Of a stretch of DNA of 13,490 bases, positions 1-5,963 are shown piece by piece (within the stretch, counting starts at the first letter, position 1; each line of letters opens with the position of its first letter). The position numbers and the translations under genes are program-made. The stretch comes from an uncultured Clostridia bacterium (GTDB taxonomy: Bacteria; Bacillota; Clostridia; Oscillospirales; CAG-272): positions 1-13,490 of the forward strand of contig CALGCW010000246.1 of NCBI GenBank assembly GCA_937884385.1, in the 5' to 3' direction. Under the pieces are notes generated by a model. The model saw only the letters and a program-made list of their open reading frames with translations. It did not search any database and was not told the DNA's origin.

Positions 1-12
1 AAAAGTTTTTTG

Positions 13-34
13 GTTCTTTTTTTCAAAAAAGAAC
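13..34. repeat. A/T-rich inverted repeat downstream of the minus-strand gene
   Basis: GTTCTTTTTT (13-22) is the exact reverse complement of AAAAAAGAAC (25-34), with two bases between. It lies 21 bases past the stop codon of the minus-strand membrane protein gene, where a terminator is expected. However, the only T runs are inside the stem arms and no separate T tract follows on either strand, so a functional intrinsic terminator is a weak inference. Confidence 0.3.
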
Positions 35-54
35 ATCTTCTTCTCTTTGTAACT

Positions 55-1047
55 TTATTCTTCGGTCTCGTCGCCTGTCTTGTACGCTTCGTCTTCTTCG
101 CTGACCTCTATATCCTCGGTCGTTTCGGTTGCTTCTGCCTGCTCGGGTTCTTCGATATGGTCTTCCGAGTCATAGCTATCGGATGCGAAAACCTCCTCCT
201 CGAGCTGTGCTATGATTGCTTCTATTTCGGCTTCGTCAGCCTTGGTGAACGCTCTTGAATTTTTTATTACCCTTAAAAGGCAAAGCAGTGAGCCTGCAGC
301 AAAAAGAAGCATCGCGATCATCTGAAGGAGTCGTAGCTCCTCGTTGACCGATCCGATAAGGAATGATATTATATACGCAATGGGGAAGCTCGTTCCCGTA
401 AAGAGAAGCAGGAGCATTGACGCAAAATGCATCGGTGCGTGTGCTTCGTCCGTCACGCGTTTTCCTTCATATAATATGAAGAGCAGAAAAGAGATCCCAA
501 AGACCGTGCCAAGGTAGTTTTCAACAGAGTTCATTGCGCGGTGATAATCGGAATTGCCGTGGAACATCACGCCGACGGGGAATGCGGCACAAAGGAGCAA
601 AAGCAGGATCTTTGCGGCTTTGATCTTTTTGTATCCGTTCTTTCCCGTGAGCAAAAGGAAGTATGCTCCAAAGCTCATTGCTCCGATTCCAAGCAGATAC
701 AGTATAAGATCGTTCGTTCTGAGTCCTGTGTTAAGCAAAAAGCCGAGCGCACCGAAAAGTATGCATGCAGTACCGAGAAGCGCAAAGCTATTCTTTTCGT
801 TTTTGAGGAAGGTGTTAAGAGAACCTACCGATATGATATCCCTCGACGCGAGCAAAGGGGAAAAGGATGCGATGCATCCAAGCGAGTAGCAAATGATCGC
901 GATTATAGGCAGGGCAGAGCCCGACTCGAAATACCCCGATGTTTTGTCAAAGGAGAGAGCAAACGAAAGGATCAAAGTTAAACACGAAATAAAGCTCAAT
1001 ATCAAAACTATATAAAAAGATAATTTCAAGGTTTTTTTAAAGGCCAT
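55..1047 (-). CDS. Unrecognised multi-pass membrane protein with acidic C-terminal tail (330 aa)
   Basis: I do not recognise the family. Start chosen at ATG 1047 because AGGAGGT (1058-1052) sits just upstream; a GTG six codons earlier (1065) would place that binding site inside the gene. The protein shows about eight hydrophobic segments, at roughly residues 5-26, 40-57, 81-99, 106-127, 138-155, 175-190, 202-222 and 232-250 from this start. The last 65 or so residues are hydrophilic and dominated by Glu and Asp (a run of E/D/T/S after a short amphipathic stretch containing AQLEEE). No signal peptidase site, catalytic motif or transporter signature is visible. An even number of segments would put both ends on the same side, probably the cytoplasm, with the tail exposed there. 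It is divergent from the ribosomal operon and so is probably unrelated to it in function. That it is a real gene is supported by length, binding site and membrane pattern; function is unknown. Confidence 0.8.
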   Translation of the reverse strand: MAFKKTLKLSFYIVLILSFISCLTLILSFALSFDKTSGYFESGSALPIIAIICYSLGCIASFSPLLASRDIISVGSLNTFLKNEKNSFALLGTACILFGALGFLLNTGLRTNDLILYLLGIGAMSFGAYFLLLTGKNGYKKIKAAKILLLLLCAAFPVGVMFHGNSDYHRAMNSVENYLGTVFGISFLLFILYEGKRVTDEAHAPMHFASMLLLLFTGTSFPIAYIISFLIGSVNEELRLLQMIAMLLFAAGSLLCLLRVIKNSRAFTKADEAEIEAIIAQLEEEVFASDSYDSEDHIEEPEQAEATETTEDIEVSEEDEAYKTGDETEE

Positions 1048-1062
1048 TTTTACCTCCTGTGA

Positions 1063-1086
1063 CACTCAAAAAACGATTTTTGAGTG
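1063..1086 (-). promoter_or_regulatory. Hairpin in the 5' leader of the membrane protein gene
   Basis: CACTCAAAAA (1063-1072) pairs perfectly with TTTTTGAGTG (1077-1086) around a four-base loop. On the minus-strand transcript this ten-pair hairpin ends four bases before the AGGAGGT binding site of the membrane protein gene. It could affect translation initiation or mRNA stability. The inverted repeat is seen directly; its role is inference. Confidence 0.45.
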
Positions 1087-1330
1087 CGTATTCTGTTAAT
1101 AATTATAGTGCATAGTTATGAACAAATTGTTAACATAAGCACCTTTTTGGTGTATTTGGGACGCTTTTTTTGTGATTTTCACCGTCCGAAAGCCGTTTCG
1201 TTGGGCAAAGAGCCTAAAGCCATCCCGAATTTTGCCAAAATCGGGCAAAAATTGTGCATATTGCTTAAAAAATAATCAAAATAATTCGAAAGTTCTACAA
1301 AACTCACAAAGAATAATTTTCTAAAGCATA
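1087..1330. other. Divergent intergenic region, A/T-rich, no gene
   Basis: No convincing gene: the one open frame on the plus strand (1084-1275) has no ribosome binding site and no recognisable product. The stretch holds one imperfect hairpin: CCCG (1224-1227) with CGGG (1242-1245), plus ATTTT (1229-1233) with AAAAT (1237-1241) after a bulged A, loop GCC. From about 1262 to 1328 it is very rich in A and T, directly upstream of the ribosomal promoter, as expected for an UP element that binds the RNA polymerase alpha subunits. Confidence 0.5.
1102..1133 (-). promoter_or_regulatory. Possible promoter of the membrane protein gene
   Basis: Reading the minus strand, a perfect TATAAT occupies 1107-1102, about 55 bases before the start codon at 1047. 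The -35 side is poor: ACAATT at the ideal 17-base spacing (1130-1125), or TTAACA at 20 bases (1133-1128). A transcript from here would begin around 1095 and contain the hairpin at 1063-1086. Confidence 0.35.
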
Positions 1331-1359
1331 TTGATTTTGGCGCTGCGTTGTGCTATAAT
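1331..1359 (+). promoter_or_regulatory. Sigma-A promoter of the S10-spc operon
   Basis: TTGATT (1331-1336), exactly 17 bases, then TATAAT (1354-1359). The -10 is preceded by TGC, giving the extended form TGNTATAAT. An A/T-rich tract lies immediately upstream. Transcription should begin near 1365-1367, leaving a leader of about 290 nt before rpsJ. This is the strongest promoter-like sequence seen in the window and fits the main promoter of the ribosomal cluster. Confidence 0.8.
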
Positions 1360-1365
1360 AGTTAA

Positions 1366-1656
1366 GCTTGATGTGCTATGAAGCGAAAGGTTGCCGCGAA
1401 AGCGGGTAATTTTCGTGGAGCGCGTCCGTACAAACGGGCACAAAACTTCCTTGAAGCGCTAAGCGCAAGGTGTGTTTTAAACGGGGTTTGTCTAGCAGAT
1501 GCTGATGCTACAAAGTCCGATTTTTAAAGGGAAAACGCCGAAACGCACGAAGCCGTGTTAAAGGAAACGCCCCAAACTGATTTGCGGAGCGCGAAAATAC
1601 GCTACATTTAATATATGCGTACACGCGTGAGCAAAAATTTACAAGGAGGCAAAAAA
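1366..1656 (+). promoter_or_regulatory. Long structured 5' leader of the ribosomal protein operon
   Basis: About 290 nt lie between the predicted transcription start and rpsJ. By eye it folds into a series of hairpins. (1) CGAAA/TTTCG (1384-1388/1411-1415) encloses CCGC-GAAA-GCGG (1394-1405). (2) GTCCGT/ACGGGC (1424-1429/1434-1439). (3) CCTTG/CAAGG (1449-1453/1466-1470), extendable by AAAAC/GTTTT (1442-1446/1474-1478). (4) A large interrupted stem at 1476-1528. (5) CACG/CGTG (1546-1549/1554-1557). (6) AGCG/CGCT (1588-1591/1600-1603). No open reading frame with a ribosome binding site is evident. In E. coli the S10 operon leader is the target of L4; whether a ribosomal protein binds this unrelated-looking leader is inference. 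I cannot match it to a named RNA family. Confidence 0.6.
1482..1525 (+). terminator. Attenuator-like hairpin plus T run inside the operon leader
   Basis: CGG (1482-1484) pairs with CCG (1517-1519), with a G-T pair and one mismatch above. TTTG (1487-1490) pairs with CAAA (1511-1514), and after a two-base bulge TAGCA (1493-1497) pairs with TGCTA (1506-1510). The loop is eight bases. One A and then five Ts (1521-1525) follow the stem at once, the arrangement of an intrinsic terminator. The stem is not very G/C-rich and the T run is short, so it would be leaky at most. TTTAAA on both sides (1476-1481, 1523-1528) could extend the stem, and that would compete with release. Confidence 0.35.
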
Positions 1657-1968
1657 ATGGCAGTAAAGGAAAGAATCCGTGTTAGACTCAGAAGCTACGA
1701 CCACAAGCTCATTGACGCTGCGGCTGAAAAGATCGTTGACGTTGCAAAGAGAAACGGCGCTACAGTTTCCGGTCCTATCCCGCTCCCCACAGAGAGAGAA
1801 ATCATCACAATTCTCCGTGCGGTTCACAAATACAAGGATAGCCGTGAACAGTTCGAGTACAGAACACACAAGAGACTCATTGATATTCTCAAGCCCTCTG
1901 CAAAGGTTGCAGAAGCTCTTATGAATATTGAATTGCCCGCAGGCGTTGAGATCAAGGTAGAGGTATAA
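1657..1968 (+). CDS. rpsJ: 30S ribosomal protein S10
   Basis: S10 sits in the head of the 30S subunit and, as NusE, also joins NusB in transcription antitermination of rRNA operons. The 103-residue product has the usual length, beginning MAVKERIRVRLRSYDH. It carries the S10 hallmarks: the SGPIPLPT stretch in the middle and the long loop with the signature S-R-E-Q-F-E-Y-R-T-H-K-R, which projects into the head. Start is the ATG at 1657, preceded by AAGGAGG (1643-1649); an in-frame upstream codon at 1615 lacks a binding site. It is the first gene of the operon, after a 290-nt leader, and is followed by an unusually long structured gap of 129 bases before rplC. Confidence 0.97.
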   Translation: MAVKERIRVRLRSYDHKLIDAAAEKIVDVAKRNGATVSGPIPLPTEREIITILRAVHKYKDSREQFEYRTHKRLIDILKPSAKVAEALMNIELPAGVEIKVEV

Positions 1969-2097
1969 TCAAGCACCTGATTTCAAGAAAAAGCGAAACG
2001 CAAAAATGTCGCTCGGCGACACTTTTGTCGGTCAAGTTGGCGTAGCACGAAAGTGAAATACAAAGCGTCAACCAATAACCTACAGGAGGAACACAAA
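1969..2097 (+). promoter_or_regulatory. Structured RNA gap between rpsJ and rplC
   Basis: The 129-base gap contains several inverted repeats. TGTCGC (2007-2012) pairs with GCGACA (2016-2021). Its 3' arm can instead pair downstream, CGACA (2017-2021) with TGTCG (2026-2030) around CTTT, so the two hairpins exclude each other. Then GTTGGCG (2036-2042) pairs with CGTCAAC (2066-2072), one G-T pair, enclosing a small CAC-GAAA-GTG hairpin (2046-2055). The last stem ends 11 bases before the rplC binding site AGGAGGA (2084-2090). No good promoter or long T tract is seen. Candidate cis-regulatory or mRNA-processing element; the role is unproven. Confidence 0.5.
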
Positions 2098-2727
2098 ATG
2101 AAAAGTGGAATTATCGGTAAGAAGATCGGTATGACTCAGATCTTCGACGAGATCGGAAACGTTATTCCGGTTACGGTAATTGAGGCAGGTCCCTGCGTAG
2201 TAGCGCAGAAGAAGACTGTCGAGAATGACGGTTATGACGCCGTACAGCTTGGTTTCATCGATGCTAATGACAAGCACGTGACAAAGCCTGTTAAAGGTCA
2301 TTTCGAAAAAGCAGGCGTTCCTGCAAAGAAGCATCTTAAGGAATTCCGCCTTGACGATTGCTCCAAGTACAATCTCGGTGACGTTATTACCGTCGAAACC
2401 TTCGCCGCTGGTGAAAAAGTCGACGTTACAGGTATAACAAAGGGCCGCGGTTACACCGGTGCTATCAAGAGATGGAATCTTCACTTGCTTGGTAAGACTC
2501 ACGGTATTGGTCCCATCCACCGTCAGTCTGGATCTATGGGTGTTATCGACCCCGCCCGTATCTTCAAGAACAAGAAGATGGCAGGTCAGTACGGTAACGA
2601 GCAGGTAACTGTTTTGAATTTGAACGTTGTAAAGATCGATGCAGAAAAGAATCTTATCGCAGTTAAGGGCGCTATTCCCGGTCCCAAGGGCGGTATCGTA
2701 TTCGTTCGCACATCTTGCAAAGCATAA
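2098..2727 (+). CDS. rplC: 50S ribosomal protein L3
   Basis: L3 is an early-assembly protein that binds domain VI of 23S rRNA and sends a long loop towards the peptidyl transferase centre. The 209-residue product begins MKSGIIGKKIGMTQIF, the standard bacterial L3 opening, and has the family's KGRGYTGAIKRW segment at about 117-126 leading into the central loop and the KKMAGQYG segment after it. It ends with the usual VKGAIPGPKGG region. Start is ATG 2098 with AGGAGGA at 2084-2090; an in-frame GTG at 2053 is upstream of that site and is rejected. The central loop (about 126-150) reads differently from the Bacillus form, with Trp126 and a GKTHGIGPIHRQSGSMG run. rplD follows 20 bases on. Confidence 0.97.
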   Translation: MKSGIIGKKIGMTQIFDEIGNVIPVTVIEAGPCVVAQKKTVENDGYDAVQLGFIDANDKHVTKPVKGHFEKAGVPAKKHLKEFRLDDCSKYNLGDVITVETFAAGEKVDVTGITKGRGYTGAIKRWNLHLLGKTHGIGPIHRQSGSMGVIDPARIFKNKKMAGQYGNEQVTVLNLNVVKIDAEKNLIAVKGAIPGPKGGIVFVRTSCKA

Positions 2728-2747
2728 GCGGAAGGAGGAACTGAATA

Positions 2748-3371
2748 ATGCCAAACGTAAAAGTAGTTAATATGGCAGGCGTTGAGGTTGGCGAAATCAC
2801 ATTGTCTGACGTTATTTTTGGAGCAAAAATCAATGAAGCAGTTCTCCACGCTGCAGTAAGAGCGTTCCTTATGAATCAGAGACAGGGAACACAGTCCACT
2901 CTTACAAGAAGCGAAGTATCCGGCGGCGGCAAGAAGCCCTGGAGACAGAAGGGTACAGGTAGAGCTCGTCAGGGTTCAACCCGTTCTCCTCAGTGGACAC
3001 ACGGCGGTATCGCTCTCGGTCCTAAGCCCAGAGATTACCGCGTAGATATGAACAAGAAGACAAAGAGAGTTGCTCTTTACAGCGCACTTTCCGCTAAGGT
3101 TGCTTCCGGTGACCTCATCGTAGTTGACGATATCAAGTGCGAAGGCTACAGCACAAAGACAGTTGTTAAGATGCTTAACGCTATCGGTGCTGACAGAAAG
3201 GCTCTCATCGTTCTTCCCGAAGTTGACAACTTCGTAGTTAAGAGCGCAGCAAACATCCCCGGTGTTAAGACAACTCTTGCACACACGGTAAACGTTTACG
3301 ACATTCTTAACGCAAACAAATTCGTTGTTTCCAAAGCAGCGGTTGCAAAACTTGAGGAGGTGTTCGCATAA
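2748..3371 (+). CDS. rplD: 50S ribosomal protein L4
   Basis: L4 binds domain I of 23S rRNA and lines the peptide exit tunnel through a long internal loop. In E. coli it also represses its own operon. The 207-residue product shows the tunnel loop at about residues 40-95, with the signature SGGGKKPWRQKGTGRARQG, followed by SPQWTHGGIALGPKPRDY. The globular part includes the L-I-V-V-D-D strand. A GAAGGAGG site (2731-2738) precedes ATG 2748. Its stop codon overlaps the rplW start (TAATG), and its last codons carry the rplW binding site, so the two are translationally coupled. Length is normal for Firmicutes. Confidence 0.97.
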   Translation: MPNVKVVNMAGVEVGEITLSDVIFGAKINEAVLHAAVRAFLMNQRQGTQSTLTRSEVSGGGKKPWRQKGTGRARQGSTRSPQWTHGGIALGPKPRDYRVDMNKKTKRVALYSALSAKVASGDLIVVDDIKCEGYSTKTVVKMLNAIGADRKALIVLPEVDNFVVKSAANIPGVKTTLAHTVNVYDILNANKFVVSKAAVAKLEEVFA

Positions 3372-3664
3372 TGAAAATGGTTCAGGATATTATCATTGCT
3401 CCCGTTATTACAGAAGCGAGCATGGACCGTATAGCTAACAAGACATATACGTTCAAGGTTGCAAAGAACGCAACAAAGCCCGAGATCGCTAATGCGGTTG
3501 AGGTTATGTTCGGCGTAAAGGTTGATAAGGTTAATACCATCAACATGAAGAGAAAACAGAAGAGACAAGGTTACACAAGCGGCTACACAGCAGCTTGGAA
3601 GAAGGCAATCGTTACTTTGAAGTCCGATTCCAAGACCATTGAGTTCTTCGAAGGTATGAACTAA
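3371..3664 (+). CDS. rplW: 50S ribosomal protein L23
   Basis: L23 lies at the tunnel exit, where it docks trigger factor and the signal recognition particle. The 97-residue product has the typical opening (QDIIIAPVITEASM), the central TYTFKVAKNATKPEIANAVE segment, and the flexible K/R-rich loop (NMKRKQKRQGYTSGYTAAWKKAIVTL). The start ATG at 3371 shares its A with the rplD stop codon. The binding site GAGGAGGT (3354-3361) is inside rplD, with good spacing. A second ATG two codons later is possible but too far from that site to be preferred. rplB follows after 20 bases. Confidence 0.96.
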   Translation: MKMVQDIIIAPVITEASMDRIANKTYTFKVAKNATKPEIANAVEVMFGVKVDKVNTINMKRKQKRQGYTSGYTAAWKKAIVTLKSDSKTIEFFEGMN

Positions 3665-3684
3665 GAGTAGGAGGATAGAGAAAA

Positions 3685-4518
3685 ATGCCTACAATTAAAT
3701 ACAAGCCTACGACTCCTGCGAGAAGAAATATGACAGTTCCGTCTTTCGACGAGATCACAAAGTTTTCTCCCGAAAAGAGTCTTATCGAAACAAAGAAGAA
3801 ACACGCAGGTAGAAATAACCTCGGTAGAATCACAGTTCGTCACCACGGTGGCGGCAACAAGGTTAAGTACAGAATCATCGACTTCAAGCGCACAGATGCT
3901 ACTGCTAACACAGTAATCGGTGTTGAGTACGACCCCAACAGAAGTGCTTACATCGCTCTCCTTCAGAACGAAGAGGGTGACAAGAGCTACATCATCGCTC
4001 CTGTAGGTCTTACAGACGGCGACGTAGTTTACTCCGGCGCTGAAGCAGATATCAAGCCCGGTAACACACTTCCCATCGCCAACATTCCCGTTGGTACATT
4101 TATTCACAACATCGAGCTTTACCCCGGTAAGGGCGCTCAGCTCGTTCGTTCCGCCGGTGCTGCTGCTCAGCTTATCTCTAAGGATAACGGCAACATGGCA
4201 CAGGTAAGACTTCCTTCCGGCGAAGTTCGTCTCATCCGTCTTGACTGTAAGGCAACAATCGGTCAGGTTGGTAACATCGAGCACGACACTGTTAAGATCG
4301 GTAAGGCGGGTAAGAAGAGACACATGGGTATCCGTCCCACAGTTCGCGGTTCCGTAATGAACCCCTGCGATCACCCTCACGGTGGTGGTGAAGGTAAGTC
4401 TCCCATCGGTCGTCCCAGCCCCGTAACACCTTGGGGTAAGCCTGCTCTTGGTTATAAGACAAGAAATAAGAAGGCAAGAACAAACAAATTCATCGTAAAA
4501 CGCAGAAACGATAGATAA
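3685..4518 (+). CDS. rplB: 50S ribosomal protein L2
   Basis: L2 is one of the most conserved large-subunit proteins. It bridges the subunits and is required for peptidyl transferase activity. The 277-residue product is of standard length. It begins with the IKYKPTTPARR motif and has GRITVRHHGGGNK at about 48-60, the SH3-like and OB-like core, and near residues 225-240 the M-N-P-C-D-H-P-H-G-G-G-E-G-K-S motif. His230 corresponds to E. coli His229, long discussed in catalysis and subunit association. The C-terminal tail is basic (KARTNKFIVKRRNDR). AGGAGG (3669-3674) precedes ATG 3685, and rpsS follows 13 bases downstream. Confidence 0.98.
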   Translation: MPTIKYKPTTPARRNMTVPSFDEITKFSPEKSLIETKKKHAGRNNLGRITVRHHGGGNKVKYRIIDFKRTDATANTVIGVEYDPNRSAYIALLQNEEGDKSYIIAPVGLTDGDVVYSGAEADIKPGNTLPIANIPVGTFIHNIELYPGKGAQLVRSAGAAAQLISKDNGNMAQVRLPSGEVRLIRLDCKATIGQVGNIEHDTVKIGKAGKKRHMGIRPTVRGSVMNPCDHPHGGGEGKSPIGRPSPVTPWGKPALGYKTRNKKARTNKFIVKRRNDR

Positions 4519-4531
4519 GGAGGGAATATAA

Positions 4532-4813
4532 ATGAGCAGAAGTTTGAAGAAAGCACCTTTCGTAGAAGAAAAGCTCTACGCAAGAATTTGTGCAATGAAC
4601 GAAAAGAACGAGAAGAAAGTTCTCAAGACCTGGTCTCGTGCTTCAACAATATTCCCTGAATTTGTTGGACACACAATTGCGGTTCACGACGGCCGTAAGC
4701 ACGTTCCTGTTTACGTGACAGAGGATATGGTAGGCCACAAGCTTGGTGAGTTTGCTCCCACAAGAACATTCAAGGGTCACGCAGGCTCCAAGACATCTAA
4801 CAACGGTAAATAA
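4532..4813 (+). CDS. rpsS: 30S ribosomal protein S19
   Basis: S19 forms a complex with S13 in the 30S head and contacts the A-site finger and tRNA. The 93-residue product opens MSRSLKKAPFVEEKL and has the family signature: WSRASTIFPEFVGHTIAVHDGRKHVPVYVTEDMVGHKLGEFAPTRTFKGH spans about residues 34-83 in the expected order. The binding site AAGGAGGG at 4517-4524 overlaps the end of rplB, 7 bases before ATG 4532. The length matches Bacillus S19 and nothing is unusual. Confidence 0.97.
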   Translation: MSRSLKKAPFVEEKLYARICAMNEKNEKKVLKTWSRASTIFPEFVGHTIAVHDGRKHVPVYVTEDMVGHKLGEFAPTRTFKGHAGSKTSNNGK

Positions 4814-4831
4814 TAGAGGAGGAAGTTTAGT

Positions 4832-5176
4832 ATGGAAAACAATGTAGCAAAAGCTCATCTCAGATATGCAAGAATTTCCCCCCGTAAGGTAAAGATCGTT
4901 CTTGACCTCATCAGAGGTAAGGATGCAGGCGTTGCAATGGCTATTCTTAAGAATACACCCAAGAGCGCGTCTGAGTACCTTGTAAAGTTGTTGGGAAGTG
5001 CTGTTGCGAATGCTGAGCACAACAATCATATGGATCCTTCAAAGCTCTACGTAGCTGAATGCTTCGTTTGCCCCGGCCCCACTCTCAAGAGAATCATGCC
5101 CAGAGCAAAGGGAAGCGCAGACAGAATTTTGAAGAGAACAAGCCACGTTACCATCGTGGTTAAAGAAAGAGTCTAA
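4832..5176 (+). CDS. rplV: 50S ribosomal protein L22
   Basis: L22 touches all six domains of 23S rRNA and puts a beta hairpin into the exit tunnel next to L4. Changes in that hairpin give macrolide resistance. The 114-residue product has the signature ARISPRKVKIVLDLIRGK at about 13-30, the N-A-E-H-N stretch, and the tunnel hairpin PRAKGSADRILKRTSHVTIVV near the C-terminus without an evident insertion or deletion. AGAGGAGG (4815-4822) precedes ATG 4832. It lies 18 bases after rpsS and 16 before rpsC, consistent with one polycistronic message. Confidence 0.97.
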   Translation: MENNVAKAHLRYARISPRKVKIVLDLIRGKDAGVAMAILKNTPKSASEYLVKLLGSAVANAEHNNHMDPSKLYVAECFVCPGPTLKRIMPRAKGSADRILKRTSHVTIVVKERV

Positions 5177-5192
5177 ATAGGAGGTAGCTAAA

Positions 5193-5963
5193 ATGGGTCA
5201 AAAGGTTAATCCCCACGGTTTGCGTGTGGGCGTAATTAAGAACTGGGATTCAAGATGGTTCGCAAAAGACGAAGTTTTTGGCGACACTCTTGTTTCCGAC
5301 TATAAGATCAGAGAATATCTCAAGAATGAACTCCAGAAGGCAGGCGTGCCCAAGATCGAGATCGAGCGCGACAGCCACAGAGTAAGAGTATTCATCCACT
5401 GCGCAAAGCCCGGTCTCGTAATCGGTCGCGGCGGCGAGCAGATCGAAAAATATAAGGCTCAGCTTGAAAAGATGGTTGGTATGCCCGTAGCTCTCAACGT
5501 TGTTGAGGTTAAGCAGCCCGATCTCAACGCTCAGCTCGTTGCTGAGAACATTTCAGCTCAGCTTGAAAACCGCGTAGCATTCCGCCGCGCAATGAAAATG
5601 GCTATCCGTAACACAATGAGACTCGGCGCAAAGGGTATCAAGATCACTTGCTCCGGCCGTCTTGGTGGCGCGGAAATCGCAAGAGCAGAACATTACCACG
5701 AAGGTACTATTCCGCTTCAGACACTCAGAGCTGACATCGACTACGGCTTCTGGGAAGCAAACACAACTTACGGTAAGATCGGCGTTAAGGTATGGATTTA
5801 CAGAGGCGAAGTTCTTTCCGAGGTAAACCGCCCTGCAGTTAAGAACGCAAGAGGTGATCGCCGCGATCGCAGAGATAACAGAAACGGCGACCGTCGTCCC
5901 AGAAACAACAACAGAGGCGACAGAACTCCCAGAGAAGGAGGACGCAAAAATGTTAATGCCTAA
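5193..5963 (+). CDS. rpsC: 30S ribosomal protein S3 with arginine-rich C-terminal extension
   Basis: S3 lines the mRNA entry channel of the 30S head and takes part in the ribosomal helicase activity. The opening MGQKVNPHGLRVGVIKNWDSRWF is canonical. The type-2 KH domain spans about 38-106 with the GRGG loop at 78-81, and the C-terminal domain ends near residue 217. The product is 256 residues, against about 218 in Bacillus subtilis. The surplus is a 39-residue low-complexity tail (5844-5960) with 13 arginines and many Asp and Asn residues in RRD, RRDN and NNRGD clusters. The end of the tail also encodes the rplP binding site, AAGGAGG at 5935-5941, and the gene overlaps rplP by 14 bases. AGGAGGT (5179-5185) precedes ATG 5193. 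Confidence 0.97.
   Translation: MGQKVNPHGLRVGVIKNWDSRWFAKDEVFGDTLVSDYKIREYLKNELQKAGVPKIEIERDSHRVRVFIHCAKPGLVIGRGGEQIEKYKAQLEKMVGMPVALNVVEVKQPDLNAQLVAENISAQLENRVAFRRAMKMAIRNTMRLGAKGIKITCSGRLGGAEIARAEHYHEGTIPLQTLRADIDYGFWEANTTYGKIGVKVWIYRGEVLSEVNRPAVKNARGDRRDRRDNRNGDRRPRNNNRGDRTPREGGRKNVNA

Noticed and set aside
541..981. Long plus-strand open frames (541-981 and 554-889) opposite the membrane protein gene
   Set aside because: They are antisense to a gene with a good ribosome binding site and membrane pattern. Their own products are rich in charged, low-information sequence and they have no binding site.
1084..1275. 63-residue open frame in the divergent intergenic region
   Set aside because: No ribosome binding site, non-ATG start, no recognisable product; it lies upstream of the operon promoter.
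1366..1656. Leader as a known RNA gene such as SRP RNA, tmRNA, 6S RNA or RNase P RNA
   Set aside because: None of the core motifs I know for these RNAs is present, and its place between promoter and rpsJ fits a leader.
2007..2026. Hairpin after rpsJ as an intrinsic terminator
   Set aside because: Only four Ts follow the stem and they are soon interrupted; essential genes follow without a new promoter, so full termination is unlikely.
2080..2754. 224-residue minus-strand open frame over rplC, and similar antisense frames over rplB, rplF, rplE and others
   Set aside because: These come from the strong codon bias of ribosomal protein genes, which leaves the opposite strand free of stops. The plus-strand genes are certain.
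5854..5949. Upstream extension of rplP giving a 170-residue product
   Set aside because: The extension is out-of-frame reading of the rpsC tail. L16 proteins start with MLMPKRVK, and AAGGAGG at 5935-5941 points to ATG 5950.
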